Source: Gracilibacter sp. BRH_c7a
GTDB lineage: Bacteria > Bacillota > Desulfitobacteriia > Desulfitobacteriales > Syntrophobotulaceae
Length of the DNA: 64,000 nt
Assembly (NCBI GenBank): GCA_001516055.1
Contig: LOEZ01000040.1
Coordinates: forward strand, 81,103 to 145,102
Direction: 5' to 3'
In this document: positions 52,201 through 61,553 of the stretch, piece after piece
Layout: every line of letters begins with the position of its first letter
Position numbering within the stretch: position 1 is the first letter of the stretch
Program-made: the position numbers and the translations under genes
Notes under the pieces: model-generated
What the model was told of the DNA's origin: nothing
Seen by the model: the letters and a program-made list of their open reading frames with translations, nothing else
Database searches by the model: none

Positions 52201-53793
52201 TTGAAAAATAAAGATAAAGCTAATGTAGCTATCCGTAAGGCAAGGGAATATGTACTTGAGGGAGGAGAACAAATACTCAGTGGACGTGTGGATACAGCCC
52301 ATAGTATATCTCCCAGCCCTGGAGCAGCGGCTTTAGCAACTCTAGCTCTTATAGGTCTTGGCGGCCAGTTTGAAGAACAGATACAATTAGGTGCACAATG
52401 GCTGCGGCAACAACGCCAACTCAAAGGCTGGGGCAGGTTCCCGGGTGGAGATATAGACACGGAAGTAACCCGTTTAATAGAAACTGTTCTTATTGGAAGT
52501 CAACCAGGTATAATCAATAAATTATTTTTACTCAGTCAAGCTGAGGATCTGTCAAAAATGGTTTTATGTCTTGGAGAACAAGCTATACCCGGCTTAGAAG
52601 GACCTGAACCAGATGAAATTCATCTTCCCAAAGTCTTAAATGAGAAAGTCCTTCAGAAGCTCCCAACTTATGGACGTCCAGTTGTTGTAGCAGCATCACT
52701 ATTGGCGGCCAAGGATATGAACCAAGATGGAGTTGCAGAGGCGGTTGAGTATCTGAGTAAGACTCAAATCTCTGATGGTTCATGGTCGGAAGATATTGTT
52801 ACAACAAGTCTGGCAATTATTGCGTTGATTCGAGCCCAGAAAGAAAGTGAACGTACAATAAAAGCAGGTCGTTGGTTGGTAAGCAAACAATATAAAAATG
52901 GAGCTTGGGCGGCATTTGATCAACTTCATATCTGGTCTATAGGGTGGGCTATCACAGTCTTGAAAGAATTCCCCACAACTCTGGAAGAGGATGAATGGCT
53001 TAAACAAGCAGCTCAGTGGCTGAAGGCGGCTCGAAACTCCGACGGTAGCTATGGAACTACGCCGCCATTCACTCATCCTGATCTCGATGATACATCCATA
53101 GCCTTGATGGGGTTACAACGCTTTCCGGAAATAGATATCAATCCAACTGTTGATCTACTCTTATGCTTACAGAATCCAGACGGTAGCTGGGGAACGTTTC
53201 CATCCTTCGATGGAGTCCCACCCAATATTATAAGCACTTTCCCGGTGTATATTAAGAGTCCGGATGTGACGGTACATGTCTTAGCCGCATTACAAGCACA
53301 ACCGACTAAGAGCAGACAATTGGCAATCAAAAAAGGGGTGGAGTGGCTTTTGGAAAGACAGCTTCTGACCGGAGAATTTCCGGGAGTTTGGTTTGAAGGA
53401 GAAATTTTCGGTACTGCCCAAACTCTTGAACTTTTCAGTAACTTGAAATTTGGACAACAGGATCGGCTTCTGGCTAAAAAAATAAGTAATGCTCAAAAGA
53501 AGGCCGTAAAGTTTTTATTATCAAGACAAAATTCTGATGGGAGTTGGGGCTCTTCTCTGATTGAAACAGCATTGGTACTACCGGGATTAATTGATTACAA
53601 AGGGGAAGAAAAAGTCCCTGAGGATATCATATCCAAAGGAATAAAGAGAATTCTAAAGTGGCAACAACCCGATGGGTCTTTTGATCCATGCTACCAAGGA
53701 ATCTATGCCAAAGGCTGGAACTACGAAGAACCTATTACCAGTGCCTTAACAGCTCTAAGAGCTCTGGAAAAATATAAGCTTCTGCACGATTAG
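52201..53793 (+). CDS. Class II terpene cyclase-like protein (squalene-hopene cyclase superfamily)
   Basis: This 530-residue protein is built of alpha-barrel repeats with QW-type motifs (QNPDGSWG, QNSDGSWG, QQPDGSF, plus SDGSWSE). It carries a DxDDT motif, DLDDTS at 294-299, which is the proton-donor motif of class II terpene cyclases. It is shorter than bacterial squalene-hopene cyclases (~630). It may cyclise a prenyl substrate, but substrate and even activity are not proven by sequence. The start is TTG with GAGGTGG upstream. The stop is 15 bases before an ABC ATPase gene, and an ABC permease gene follows, forming a clear operon. Confidence 0.82.
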   Translation: MKNKDKANVAIRKAREYVLEGGEQILSGRVDTAHSISPSPGAAALATLALIGLGGQFEEQIQLGAQWLRQQRQLKGWGRFPGGDIDTEVTRLIETVLIGSQPGIINKLFLLSQAEDLSKMVLCLGEQAIPGLEGPEPDEIHLPKVLNEKVLQKLPTYGRPVVVAASLLAAKDMNQDGVAEAVEYLSKTQISDGSWSEDIVTTSLAIIALIRAQKESERTIKAGRWLVSKQYKNGAWAAFDQLHIWSIGWAITVLKEFPTTLEEDEWLKQAAQWLKAARNSDGSYGTTPPFTHPDLDDTSIALMGLQRFPEIDINPTVDLLLCLQNPDGSWGTFPSFDGVPPNIISTFPVYIKSPDVTVHVLAALQAQPTKSRQLAIKKGVEWLLERQLLTGEFPGVWFEGEIFGTAQTLELFSNLKFGQQDRLLAKKISNAQKKAVKFLLSRQNSDGSWGSSLIETALVLPGLIDYKGEEKVPEDIISKGIKRILKWQQPDGSFDPCYQGIYAKGWNYEEPITSALTALRALEKYKLLHD

Positions 53794-53808
53794 AAAAACG
53801 GTGAAGTT

Positions 53809-54684
53809 ATGATTAGACTTGAGCACCTCACAAAACAATATCCAAGTGGCAAAGGAATCAGGGATATTAACCTACAAATCCCTTACGGGGGAGCCTTTGG
53901 CTTCCTGGGACCCAACGGGGCCGGAAAGACTACGACTATTCGCGTCCTGATGGGACTCTTACAGCCGGATAACGGGGGAGCAAGGATCAAAGATCTGGAC
54001 TGCTGGCAGAACAGAACAGAGGTTAAGCACGTTGTTGGGTATCTTCCGGGGGAACTCCATTTCCCGGATTATTTCTTAGGTTCGGAATTCCTGGAACTAA
54101 TGAGGCGAATGCATGGCGGGAAGTTTGAGATTCAAAACAATTGTAAGCAATTGGCTGAACACCTGGATTTGGATACGAAACAATCGATCCGTAAAATGTC
54201 TAAGGGGATGAAACAGAAATTAGGTATTATTTCTGCTCTTATGCTGGATTTCGAGGTTTTGATTATGGATGAACCGACATCAGGGCTTGATCCTTTGATG
54301 CAGCAAGTATTTATAGACTTAATTTTGGAAGAAAAAAAGAAAGGGAAGACAATTTTCATGTCTTCGCATCAGTTTCAAGAGATTGAACGAACATGTGAAC
54401 AAGTGGGAATCATCAGGGAAGGGCAATTGCTTACAGTTCAAGATATTAATCGGATTAAGCAGATGGAATGCCATACCTTTGAAGTCGAAGTCGAAAATGA
54501 AGAATATGCTGAATATTTGCATCAATGTGGATTGGAAGTGTACAGGGATAAAGGGCTAAGCTTTATAATCAAAATTACTGGTAACTTTGATTCCCTTTGG
54601 CAAGTACTTTCAGGGATTAAGGTCAAAAAGTTTCGTCAGCGTTTTCTGGAATTAGAAGAGGCTTTTATCCAATACTATCGCTAA
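53809..54684 (+). CDS. ABC transporter ATP-binding protein
   Basis: This 291-residue ATPase has Walker A GPNGAGKTT (~residue 36), signature MSKGMKQKLG, Walker B LIMDEPTSGLDP and the H loop SSHQFQE, placing it in the ABC-2/DRA-type exporter group. It pairs with the permease gene 18 bases downstream. Only 15 bases separate it from the terpene cyclase-like gene. A C-terminal extension of ~75 residues follows the ATPase core. Confidence 0.95.
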   Translation: MIRLEHLTKQYPSGKGIRDINLQIPYGGAFGFLGPNGAGKTTTIRVLMGLLQPDNGGARIKDLDCWQNRTEVKHVVGYLPGELHFPDYFLGSEFLELMRRMHGGKFEIQNNCKQLAEHLDLDTKQSIRKMSKGMKQKLGIISALMLDFEVLIMDEPTSGLDPLMQQVFIDLILEEKKKGKTIFMSSHQFQEIERTCEQVGIIREGQLLTVQDINRIKQMECHTFEVEVENEEYAEYLHQCGLEVYRDKGLSFIIKITGNFDSLWQVLSGIKVKKFRQRFLELEEAFIQYYR

Positions 54685-54702
54685 GGAAGGGAGAGAAACA
54701 TC

Positions 54703-55509
54703 TTGAATCGAGCATTTTTTGGTGCTATGTTCAGACAACAGCGGCCCAAGTTACTCAAATTCTCTACGGGTATAGTGCTTTATGAAGGACTCTTAACCTG
54801 GGTTTATCCATTGATATCGAAGAACTCGGCGGTGACCGATATTGTAGATTCTATCCCTTCGACAGTCAAAACAGTTTTCGGAGTTTCTCCAAAGGCTAGG
54901 GCAGATACCTTCGAGGCATTTATATCGGCACAGTTTCTGGCTCGAATTTGGTCTGTTATTATAGCTTTATATGGAATAAATACAGCCAATACTTTGCTTT
55001 CCAAGCCAATTGATGAAGGATCTTTAGTCTTTCCTCTATCCACACCTGTATCAAGGACGAATATTCTCACCACACAAACAGCCGTACTACTCAGTTGTAA
55101 CGCTACTCTGATAGCAGCTACCGTCCTAGGGTTATGTGTAGGTACATTTTGGTTCAGAATCAGAATTAGATACTCTCGCTATATTAGTCTGGGTACCCTC
55201 GCCTTAGCCTTCTTTTCTCTAATCAGCAGTTATAGTTTTTTATTCGCCGCTTGGGCTAAGGATGGAGAGAAAGCTTCGGCTTATGCCTATGGTTTAACAT
55301 TTGGATTCTATGCCTTAGATGTGATAGGTGGGCTCAGCAAGAGATCAGCTTGGGTTGGGAAGTTCTCTATTTTTAGATTTTTCAAGCCTCAAGAAGTCTT
55401 GGAAGGCACGTTTGACCCTTCCAGAGCTATTATTGGGCTGACAGCAGGATCGATTCTTCTTACTGTCATTACGATAAGAATATTTAATGAAAGTGATCTG
55501 CCACTTTAA
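54703..55509 (+). CDS. ABC-2-type transporter permease
   Basis: This 268-residue protein has six membrane helices and a polar N-terminus, with the SLVFPLSTPVSRTNILTTQTAVLL stretch typical of ABC-2 exporters. It should form the membrane part for the ATPase encoded just upstream. The start is TTG with AAGGGAG upstream. Substrate unknown; the operon suggests export of a product of the cyclase-like protein or a membrane lipid. Confidence 0.9.
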   Translation: MNRAFFGAMFRQQRPKLLKFSTGIVLYEGLLTWVYPLISKNSAVTDIVDSIPSTVKTVFGVSPKARADTFEAFISAQFLARIWSVIIALYGINTANTLLSKPIDEGSLVFPLSTPVSRTNILTTQTAVLLSCNATLIAATVLGLCVGTFWFRIRIRYSRYISLGTLALAFFSLISSYSFLFAAWAKDGEKASAYAYGLTFGFYALDVIGGLSKRSAWVGKFSIFRFFKPQEVLEGTFDPSRAIIGLTAGSILLTVITIRIFNESDLPL

Positions 55510-55682
55510 CTCGTGTAAGTATATATATGAATAGAAATAATTTCCAAACAAAATCTAGAGAATTAGGCATGGTTCATCTATAATAAGGAAGTGGAAGTAA
55601 TTTAAAATATTACTTTACTTGAATGCATAGTAATTAAAAACAGCACAAGAGAGAAATAATTTCGGGAAAGGAAGATAAACAG

Positions 55683-56519
55683 ATGAAAATAATCACTCTA
55701 TTGGAGAATACCCTGGAACTGGACTCGTCACTTATAGCCAAACACGGGCTAAGTCTATACATTGAGATTAAAGACAAGAGGCTACTCTTCGATGTCGGGC
55801 CAGATGCTTCTTTTCTAGAGAATGCTCAGACACTGGGAATCGATCTAAGTAAAGTAGACATCCTGGTTATTTCCCACGCTCACGGTGATCACGGAGGCGG
55901 TCTGGAAGAATTTCTAAAGATCAACACCAAGGCTCAAGTGTATTTAAATACTTACGCTCAGGGAGAATACTTTATCCAAAGAGAGGGAAAGGAACTGGAG
56001 TATATCGGTATAAATCATGCAGTTCTCCAAACCTATCGTGAAAGGATACATTACATTAAAGAGAAGACTGAGATTTCCTCCGGGATTACCTTATTGAGGA
56101 ATACTGAACATTCTACATTTAAGCCCAGTGCCATCCTTCTAAAGAAGGAAGAGGGGATTCTTGTAGAGGATAGTTACGAACATGAAATCATCATGGTGAT
56201 TAAAGAGATAGACGTCTTGCATGTTTTCACCGGTTGTTCGCATAACGGCATTATAAACATGGTGATGTCCGTAGAGAAGGAATTTCCGGGTAAAAAGATT
56301 CAATCTCTAATCGGCGGCTTCCACCTCATGAATACCACCACAGGGAGGATGAGAGAGGAAGAAGAGACGGTCAAAGATATTGCTCGAGCTCTTCAGAAAC
56401 ATAATATTGACCAAATCTATACCGGGCACTGTACCGGGACAGAGGCCTTGGGAGTATTGCAAGAGGTCTTAGGCAAGAAGATTGATGGGATCTGGACTGG
56501 GAAGAGAATTTTATTGTAA
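55683..56519 (+). CDS. MBL-fold metallohydrolase (RFA-P synthase-like)
   Basis: This 278-residue enzyme has the metal-binding SHAHGDHGGG (HxHxDH), later histidines in TGCSHNGI and GGFHL, and ends with YTGHCTG. It matches the MBL-fold group often labelled dihydropterin ribofuranosylaminobenzene 5'-phosphate synthase-like in Clostridia. Substrate not established. GGAAAGGAAG precedes the ATG. It is monocistronic. Confidence 0.9.
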   Translation: MKIITLLENTLELDSSLIAKHGLSLYIEIKDKRLLFDVGPDASFLENAQTLGIDLSKVDILVISHAHGDHGGGLEEFLKINTKAQVYLNTYAQGEYFIQREGKELEYIGINHAVLQTYRERIHYIKEKTEISSGITLLRNTEHSTFKPSAILLKKEEGILVEDSYEHEIIMVIKEIDVLHVFTGCSHNGIINMVMSVEKEFPGKKIQSLIGGFHLMNTTTGRMREEEETVKDIARALQKHNIDQIYTGHCTGTEALGVLQEVLGKKIDGIWTGKRILL

Positions 56520-56587
56520 TCTGAAAGCCAAGTTATATAGTGTAATCGCAAAACAGGCTATAATTTTAATGAAAAATATAAAAGCTA

Positions 56588-56616
56588 TTGACATTTAGGA
56601 ACATAAGGAATATCTT
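56588..56616 (+). promoter_or_regulatory. Sigma-A promoter of feoA
   Basis: TTGACA (-35, 56588-56593), a 17-base spacer and TATCTT (-10, 56611-56616). The Fur box begins 12 bases after the -10, over the expected start of transcription. Confidence 0.75.
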
Positions 56617-56627
56617 AATAATAGGTA

Positions 56628-56646
56628 GATAATGATAATTATTATC
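56628..56646. promoter_or_regulatory. Fur box upstream of feoA
   Basis: GATAATGATAATTATTATC matches 18 of 19 bases of the classical Fur consensus GATAATGATAATCATTATC. It sits just downstream of the promoter, where bound Fur-Fe would block transcription. Confidence 0.85.
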
Positions 56647-56673
56647 ATTTAAGATCTGGGGGTGAAAATAGAG

Positions 56674-56907
56674 ATGAAGGTACAACCTCTTAGTTTCCTG
56701 GAACCAGGGAGTCAAGCAAAGATCAAGGATATAATAGGTGGAAAGGGAATAAATACCAAATTGGCAGAGATGGGATTTGTATCAGGATCTATACTTGATG
56801 TTTTGCGTAATGATGGAACCGGTCCAATGGTTGTTGCCGTTATGGACAGTCGAGTTGCAATTGGTAGGGGAATGGCTCAGAAGATTATGGCTGAGAAAAC
56901 TACCTGA
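56674..56907 (+). CDS. feoA: Ferrous iron transport protein A
   Basis: This 77-residue SH3-like protein shows LEPGSQAKIKDI and the ILDVLRNDGTGPMVVAVMDSRVAIGRGMAQKI core of FeoA, the cytoplasmic partner of FeoB. The ATG 10 bases after GGGGGTG was chosen; an upstream GTG lies on the ribosome site. The gene is first of the iron locus and stands behind the Fur box. Confidence 0.93.
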   Translation: MKVQPLSFLEPGSQAKIKDIIGGKGINTKLAEMGFVSGSILDVLRNDGTGPMVVAVMDSRVAIGRGMAQKIMAEKTT

Positions 56908-56924
56908 GTTTATTTTTCTAATAA

Positions 56925-56940
56925 GTTAGGTTAAACTAAC
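56925..56940. promoter_or_regulatory. DtxR-type operator upstream of the dtxR-feoA gene
   Basis: GTTAGGTTAAACTAAC has matching GTTAG/CTAAC half-sites and resembles the DtxR/IdeR consensus core TTAGGTTAG. It lies 27 bases before the regulator gene, so autoregulation is likely. Confidence 0.7.
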
Positions 56941-56966
56941 AATATTAGAAGCAGGGAGGTTTATAT

Positions 56967-57617
56967 ATGACATATTCTTTAACTCCAGCAATCCAGGACT
57001 ATCTGGAAGTAATTCATGATTTATCCAAACATGATTCCAAGGTTAGAATTACCGATATAGCAAGGAAACTTAATGTTGCCAAATCCAGTGTGACCGAAGC
57101 AATTGAGCTTTTACATGCGAAGAATCTTGTTCAAAAAGAAAGATACGGACCGATTACCCTGACTAGAAACGGGGAGAGAGAGGCTGCTAAACTTAAATAT
57201 AAGCATCTCTTAATCTCTAAATTTCTTAGAGATGTCTTGAATGTTACTGCGGATACAGCAGAAAAAGATGCCTGTCTAATAGAACATGTTGTAAGCGTGG
57301 AAACCATGCTGGCCTTAATCCAATTACTGGAAAGCAAGAATTATTTAGATAACGATATTGATATTGAGGAGGTGAAAATTTTGCTATCAACAAATTCTTT
57401 AAGTAACCTTGCCCCAGGTACTAAAGGTACAATTAAACGAGTTGAAGCTACAGGGGAGTTGCGTCGTCGGCTTATGGAAATGGGAGTTACTTCAGGCGAT
57501 GATATTCAGGTCAAAAGAGTAGCCCCAATGGGTGATCCTATTGAGATAACCGTAAAAGGGTATAATCTGACCTTGCGCAAGAACGAAGCTGCTGCTATTC
57601 TTATCGAAATCAACTAA
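56967..57617 (+). CDS. DtxR-family iron regulator with C-terminal FeoA domain
   Basis: This 216-residue regulator has an N-terminal winged helix (VRITDIARKLNVAKSSVTEAIELLHAKNLV), a metal-binding dimerisation domain (~65-125) with conserved His/Asp/Glu positions, and a C-terminal FeoA/SH3-like domain (~137-216, LAPGTKGTIKRVEATGELRRRLMEMG). It should repress feo genes when Fe(II) (or Mn(II)) is plentiful. GGAGG precedes the ATG. It lies between feoA and feoB with a palindrome before itself and another before feoB. Confidence 0.92.
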   Translation: MTYSLTPAIQDYLEVIHDLSKHDSKVRITDIARKLNVAKSSVTEAIELLHAKNLVQKERYGPITLTRNGEREAAKLKYKHLLISKFLRDVLNVTADTAEKDACLIEHVVSVETMLALIQLLESKNYLDNDIDIEEVKILLSTNSLSNLAPGTKGTIKRVEATGELRRRLMEMGVTSGDDIQVKRVAPMGDPIEITVKGYNLTLRKNEAAAILIEIN

Positions 57618-57653
57618 GAGAAATCATAAAGTAGAGATTACTCAGAAATAAAA

Positions 57654-57669
57654 GTTAGGATATCCTAAC
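57654..57669. promoter_or_regulatory. DtxR-type operator upstream of feoB
   Basis: GTTAGGATATCCTAAC is a perfect 16-bp palindrome with the same half-site as the operator before the regulator gene. A further GTTAGGG half-site follows at 57677. Confidence 0.8.
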
Positions 57670-57711
57670 AAATAAAGTTAGGGCCGAATACAATAAAGGA
57701 GGAGACAAAGA

Positions 57712-59763
57712 ATGTCTGTTACCAAAGAAACCAAAGAAATCAGCACAGATCAAGTTAATGCTCAGACAATCGCTCTCATTGGAAACCCCAACGCAGGAAA
57801 GACTACTATTTTCAATGCTTTAACAGGTTCCAGACAACATGTAGGTAATTGGCCTGGAGTTACTGTTGAGAAAAAAGAAGGTAGGCTTTTAGCTGATTCT
57901 AAGGTACACGTAATAGACCTACCTGGAACATATAGCCTCGGTGCTTACTCTGAAGATGAACTCATTGCTCGCAATTATATTTTGTTCGAGAATCCTGATG
58001 TTGTGCTTGATATTATCGACAGTGCCAATATTAGACGTAATCTTTATCTGACGGTTCAACTGCTTGAGATGAATACCAATATTGTCTTGGCTTTAAATAT
58101 GTTGGATGAAGCTGAAGCAAAAGGTATAGAGATTGATGAAAATACTTTAGCCAAAATATTGAATGTTCCAGTAATCAAAACGATTGGAACTAAGAATCAA
58201 GGAATAGAGAAACTTATATCAAGTTCGATTCAAGCCTTGGGTCAAAGTCGCGAACCGCTTACTGTGGATTATGGACAGGAAATAGAGGATGAAATACTCG
58301 TTTTACAAAAGGCGATTACAGAACATGGTGAGCTTGCACAGAGATATTATCCGCGTTGGCTGGCAGTTAAAATACTCGAAGGTGAAGACGTTATTCTTAA
58401 TGATATCCAAAAATACCCCAATATACAGACAATCTTTACCCTTAGGGAGAAGGCTGTCCAACATCTAAATCAGGTCTTTGCTGAAGATATCCAAACTATA
58501 ATCATTGAAAAAAGATATGGATTGATTGAAGGAGTAGTCAAACAAACAGTCAAGCAAAAAAAAGATGTTCAAGCCAGTGTTTCACTATCCGATAAGATTG
58601 ATAATGTTGTATTGAACAAGACTTTAGGTATCCCCATTTTTCTTCTCACCATGTGGGCTATCTTTAAGTTTACCTTTGTCATTGGCGATCCCCTCATTGG
58701 ATATGTGGAGATGCTCTTTGAATGGTTTGGCGGAATTGTAGGGGCAATGATTAGTAATGAATTACTTGCTTCCCTTATAGTCGACGGAATTATCGGCGGG
58801 CTTGGTTCGATCTTTGTATTCATTCCGCCCATCTTTACCTTGTTTTTCGCTATATCTCTCCTCGAAGACAGCGGCTACATGTCCAGAGTCGCTTATATCG
58901 TGGATAAATTCATGCGTTCCTTGGGCTTACATGGGAAGTCTTTTATTCCACTCCTCATCGGGTTTGGTTGTAATGTACCTGCTATAATGGCCACCCGTAC
59001 TTTGGAAAACAAAAAGGACAGAATGGTAACAATTTTGGTCAACCCATTTATGTCTTGTGCTGCTCGGCTCCCTGTTTATGTCCTTTTTGCCGGGGCTTTG
59101 TTTCCGGACAATGCAGGTACAGTAATCTTTTCTTTATATATTCTCGGTATAGTAATGGCAATTATCATGGCCAAAATATTTAAAAAATTCCTATTCCCGG
59201 GTGAAGCCGCTCCTTTTGTAATGGAACTTCCTCCTTATAGGGTTCCTACCTTAAAAGGTATGTTAATTCATATGTGGGAAAAGGGAAGCTCATTTGTTAG
59301 GAAAGCTGGTACAATTATCTTTGCAGTTGTCGTCCTCATCTGGGTTCTGGCTACGCTGCCTTGGGGAGTTGAATATGCGAGCCAGGATAGTTTTATCGGA
59401 ATGTTTGGCAGTGCTATTTCTCCTGTCTTTGCTCCTTTGGGCTTTGGCAGTTGGGAAGCTTCAGCAGCTCTAATCTTTGGTCTCTTAGCTAAGGAAGTTA
59501 TCGTCGGTACGTTAGGTGTTATTTATGGGGTAGGCGAAGAAGGCCTGGCCGTAACCATTACTCAGATGTGGACACCGTTAGCAGCTTATTCATTCATGGT
59601 GCTTACCCTGCTTTATGTACCTTGTGTCGCGACGATTGGAGCTATAAAGAGAGAAACAAACTCTTGGAAATGGACAGGATTTACTATTGGATACACCCTT
59701 GCCTTAGGATGGATAGTAGCCTTCATCGTTTACCAGGGAGGAACGTTGCTTGGTCTAGGGTAA
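57712..59763 (+). CDS. feoB: Ferrous iron transporter B
   Basis: This 683-residue transporter has an N-terminal G domain ([12 protein letters not shown], the switch region [30 protein letters not shown]), a GDI-type helical domain and about nine to eleven membrane helices with two gate-like repeats containing [15 protein letters not shown]. It takes up Fe(II). AAGGAGGAG precedes the ATG. Length is normal for the clostridial form. Confidence 0.97.
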   Translation: MSVTKETKEISTDQVNAQTIALIGNPNAGKTTIFNALTGSRQHVGNWPGVTVEKKEGRLLADSKVHVIDLPGTYSLGAYSEDELIARNYILFENPDVVLDIIDSANIRRNLYLTVQLLEMNTNIVLALNMLDEAEAKGIEIDENTLAKILNVPVIKTIGTKNQGIEKLISSSIQALGQSREPLTVDYGQEIEDEILVLQKAITEHGELAQRYYPRWLAVKILEGEDVILNDIQKYPNIQTIFTLREKAVQHLNQVFAEDIQTIIIEKRYGLIEGVVKQTVKQKKDVQASVSLSDKIDNVVLNKTLGIPIFLLTMWAIFKFTFVIGDPLIGYVEMLFEWFGGIVGAMISNELLASLIVDGIIGGLGSIFVFIPPIFTLFFAISLLEDSGYMSRVAYIVDKFMRSLGLHGKSFIPLLIGFGCNVPAIMATRTLENKKDRMVTILVNPFMSCAARLPVYVLFAGALFPDNAGTVIFSLYILGIVMAIIMAKIFKKFLFPGEAAPFVMELPPYRVPTLKGMLIHMWEKGSSFVRKAGTIIFAVVVLIWVLATLPWGVEYASQDSFIGMFGSAISPVFAPLGFGSWEASAALIFGLLAKEVIVGTLGVIYGVGEEGLAVTITQMWTPLAAYSFMVLTLLYVPCVATIGAIKRETNSWKWTGFTIGYTLALGWIVAFIVYQGGTLLGLG

Positions 59764-59792
59764 GTTAATCACGATAGGAAGGAGTAGGTAAT

Positions 59793-59927
59793 ATGGAACA
59801 AACTATTCTTGTCATTATTGGAATCGTAGCGGTCACTTTCATTGCATACAAAATGAAGAAATCAGTCAAAGAAGGGTCCTGCAGTGGTTGCTCTTGTCAA
59901 GGAGACTGCTCGACAAAAAGCGAGTAA
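59793..59927 (+). CDS. FeoB-associated Cys-rich membrane protein
   Basis: This 44-residue protein, too short for routine calling, has one membrane helix (residues ~4-20) and a cysteine-rich tail GSCSGCSCQGDCS with five cysteines. Such proteins sit directly after feoB in many Firmicutes. AGGAAGGAG precedes the ATG. The role, perhaps iron delivery or FeoB assembly, is not established. Confidence 0.88.
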   Translation: MEQTILVIIGIVAVTFIAYKMKKSVKEGSCSGCSCQGDCSTKSE

Positions 59928-59941
59928 ACGACAGCTCATTT

Positions 59942-60004
59942 GGAGAGGGCGGTGCTGCTCTCTCCGTCAACTAAAAATGTATAAGCCCTTAAAAATGAAG
60001 GGCT
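59942..60004 (+). terminator. Two hairpins after the feo locus
   Basis: GGAGAG/CTCTCC with a 12-base loop, then AGCCCTT/AAGGGCT with a 7-base loop. Neither has a good T-run, but together they probably mark the end of the feo transcript. Confidence 0.45.
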
Positions 60005-60017
60005 ATAATTAAACAAT

Positions 60018-60036
60018 ATGATTGATATTTATTATC
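60018..60036. promoter_or_regulatory. Weak Fur-box-like site
   Basis: The right 13 bases, GATATTTATTATC, match 11 of 13 of the Fur consensus but the left part matches poorly. It lies ~80 bases before the DUF2325 gene and could extend iron control to it. Confidence 0.35.
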
Positions 60037-60116
60037 ATTATAGACGTAAGAATGAATATATTATGTTTGTAAAAATAGATTTGTAAATCATAAGCATAAA
60101 GAAAGGGCGGGTTACC

Positions 60117-60389
60117 ATGTCAATATTGGTAATTGGAGGAGACTACTTAGGAAATATTACTCAGAAATTGAGTGGTATGGGTTTTGATAAAATTGAACAT
60201 AATCCAGGACGTAATCGGAGATCACTAATTATTCCCCAAAAGACTGATGTTGTACTGGTTCTCATCGATTACATCAATCATGATCTTGCCTGGAAAGTTA
60301 AGGAACAAACCAGAGAAAAAGGGATAAGAACAGTATTTGCCCGTAGGGCTTGGTCTCATATCCATAGTACTCTAATCAAAGACGTCTAA
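60117..60389 (+). CDS. DUF2325 family protein
   Basis: This 90-residue protein shows the DUF2325 pattern: SILVIGGDYLGNI at the N-terminus, HNPGRNRRS, VVLVLIDYINHDLAWKVKEQ and FARRAWSHIHSTL at the end. Function unknown; the members often sit near iron-transport genes. AAAGGGCGGG precedes the ATG. A weak Fur-like site lies upstream. Confidence 0.88.
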   Translation: MSILVIGGDYLGNITQKLSGMGFDKIEHNPGRNRRSLIIPQKTDVVLVLIDYINHDLAWKVKEQTREKGIRTVFARRAWSHIHSTLIKDV

Positions 60390-60444
60390 AATATTTTTCG
60401 ATTGCTTTTTAACTGGGAATGCAATTAATACATCATTTGAAAAG

Positions 60445-60870
60445 ATGGACATCATGAGAATAGAGGTGAAGCCCAGTGAAGTCTACTCTGCAGGAAAATA
60501 CCAGAGAACTGCAACAACTGAAATGTATGGTAGATTGGCTAAAAAATGTGGCTATCCAGAAGATTATAACCTAAATTGTTATCTGGAGCATTTGGCAAAC
60601 AAGTTTTTAGAAAATGATTTACCACATGAAGTAGGTATCTTTCTCGGATATCCATTAAAAGATGTTCTTGGATATATTGGGCATTCTTTACTTAAACTCG
60701 CAAAGATAAAAGGGTGGAATTATTATAGGGACATAAGCACCTCTGAGATAAAGTACGAGGATTTTCGCTCTGCGAAAATAAAAGTAAGAAATTTGATTGG
60801 CCAAATAGCACCTGATTACCTATGGCTAAGTGCAAATAAATATCAAAACAGTGATTTATCTACATATTAA
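60445..60870 (+). CDS. DUF3793 family protein, short form
   Basis: This 141-residue protein has the DUF3793 block LPHEVGIFLGYPLKDVLGYIGH near residue 73. Usual family members are ~190 residues and have an N-terminal part missing here, so this looks N-terminally short, and its C-terminal tail does not show the usual cysteine cluster. No strong ribosome site precedes the ATG. It follows DUF2325, a frequent neighbour. Function unknown; linkage to iron uptake is by context. Its stop overlaps the end of the convergent response regulator by 4 bases. Confidence 0.75.
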   Translation: MDIMRIEVKPSEVYSAGKYQRTATTEMYGRLAKKCGYPEDYNLNCYLEHLANKFLENDLPHEVGIFLGYPLKDVLGYIGHSLLKLAKIKGWNYYRDISTSEIKYEDFRSAKIKVRNLIGQIAPDYLWLSANKYQNSDLSTY

Positions 60871-61553
60871 CTATTAAACCTATAACCCGTTCCCCACAAA
60901 GTCTCGATGTATTGTGGATTGGCAGGGTCCTTTTCAATCTTCTTGCGTATTTTCTGGATATGAACAGCAATAGTAGCCAGATCTCCAAAAAAGTTTTCGC
61001 CCCATACCCTGTCAAAAAGCTGTTCTTTGCTGAACACAATATTCGGATTGGAAGCAAGAAATAACAGAATCTCATATTCTTTAGTCGTCAATATAATCTC
61101 TTTACCATTCACAGACACCTTATGAGAAGAAGTAATAATTTCCAAGCCTTTATGGCTGATCAAATCGCCTGATGTCTTTCGACCCACTAAGCGCTCATAT
61201 CTGTGAATGTGAGACTTCACCCGGGCAACTAGTTCAGCAGAGCTAAAAGGCTTAGTCAGATAATCGTCTGCACCGAACCCTAACCCTCTAATCTTATCGA
61301 TATCTTCGCTTTTGGCTGAAACGATGAGTATCGGGATTTCATAATTCCTGCGGATTTCTTCGACGATTTCGAAACCGTCTTTACCTGGAAGCATCAAGTC
61401 CACGATAATAACGTCGTAAATACCAGTTAATGCCTTTTGCAACCCTTTCTCCCCGTCACGAGAGATATCCACTTTATAACCATTTAACTGTAGGTAATCT
61501 CTTTCCAATTCTGCGATATGTAGATCATCTTCGATTATTAGAATGTGCTTCAT
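60867..61553 (-). CDS. OmpR-family response regulator
   Basis: This 228-residue regulator has a receiver domain (EDD acidic pocket, phosphoacceptor Asp in VIIVDLMLPG near residue 52, Lys in DYLTKPFS) and a C-terminal winged helix (TTKEYEILLFLASNPNIVFSKEQLFDRVWG). It overlaps the downstream kinase start by 4 bases, so the pair is coupled. GGAAAGGAG precedes the ATG. Targets are unknown; the next gene upstream on the same strand, after the kinase, encodes a His-rich protein. Confidence 0.95.
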   Translation of the reverse strand: MKHILIIEDDLHIAELERDYLQLNGYKVDISRDGEKGLQKALTGIYDVIIVDLMLPGKDGFEIVEEIRRNYEIPILIVSAKSEDIDKIRGLGFGADDYLTKPFSSAELVARVKSHIHRYERLVGRKTSGDLISHKGLEIITSSHKVSVNGKEIILTTKEYEILLFLASNPNIVFSKEQLFDRVWGENFFGDLATIAVHIQKIRKKIEKDPANPQYIETLWGTGYRFNS

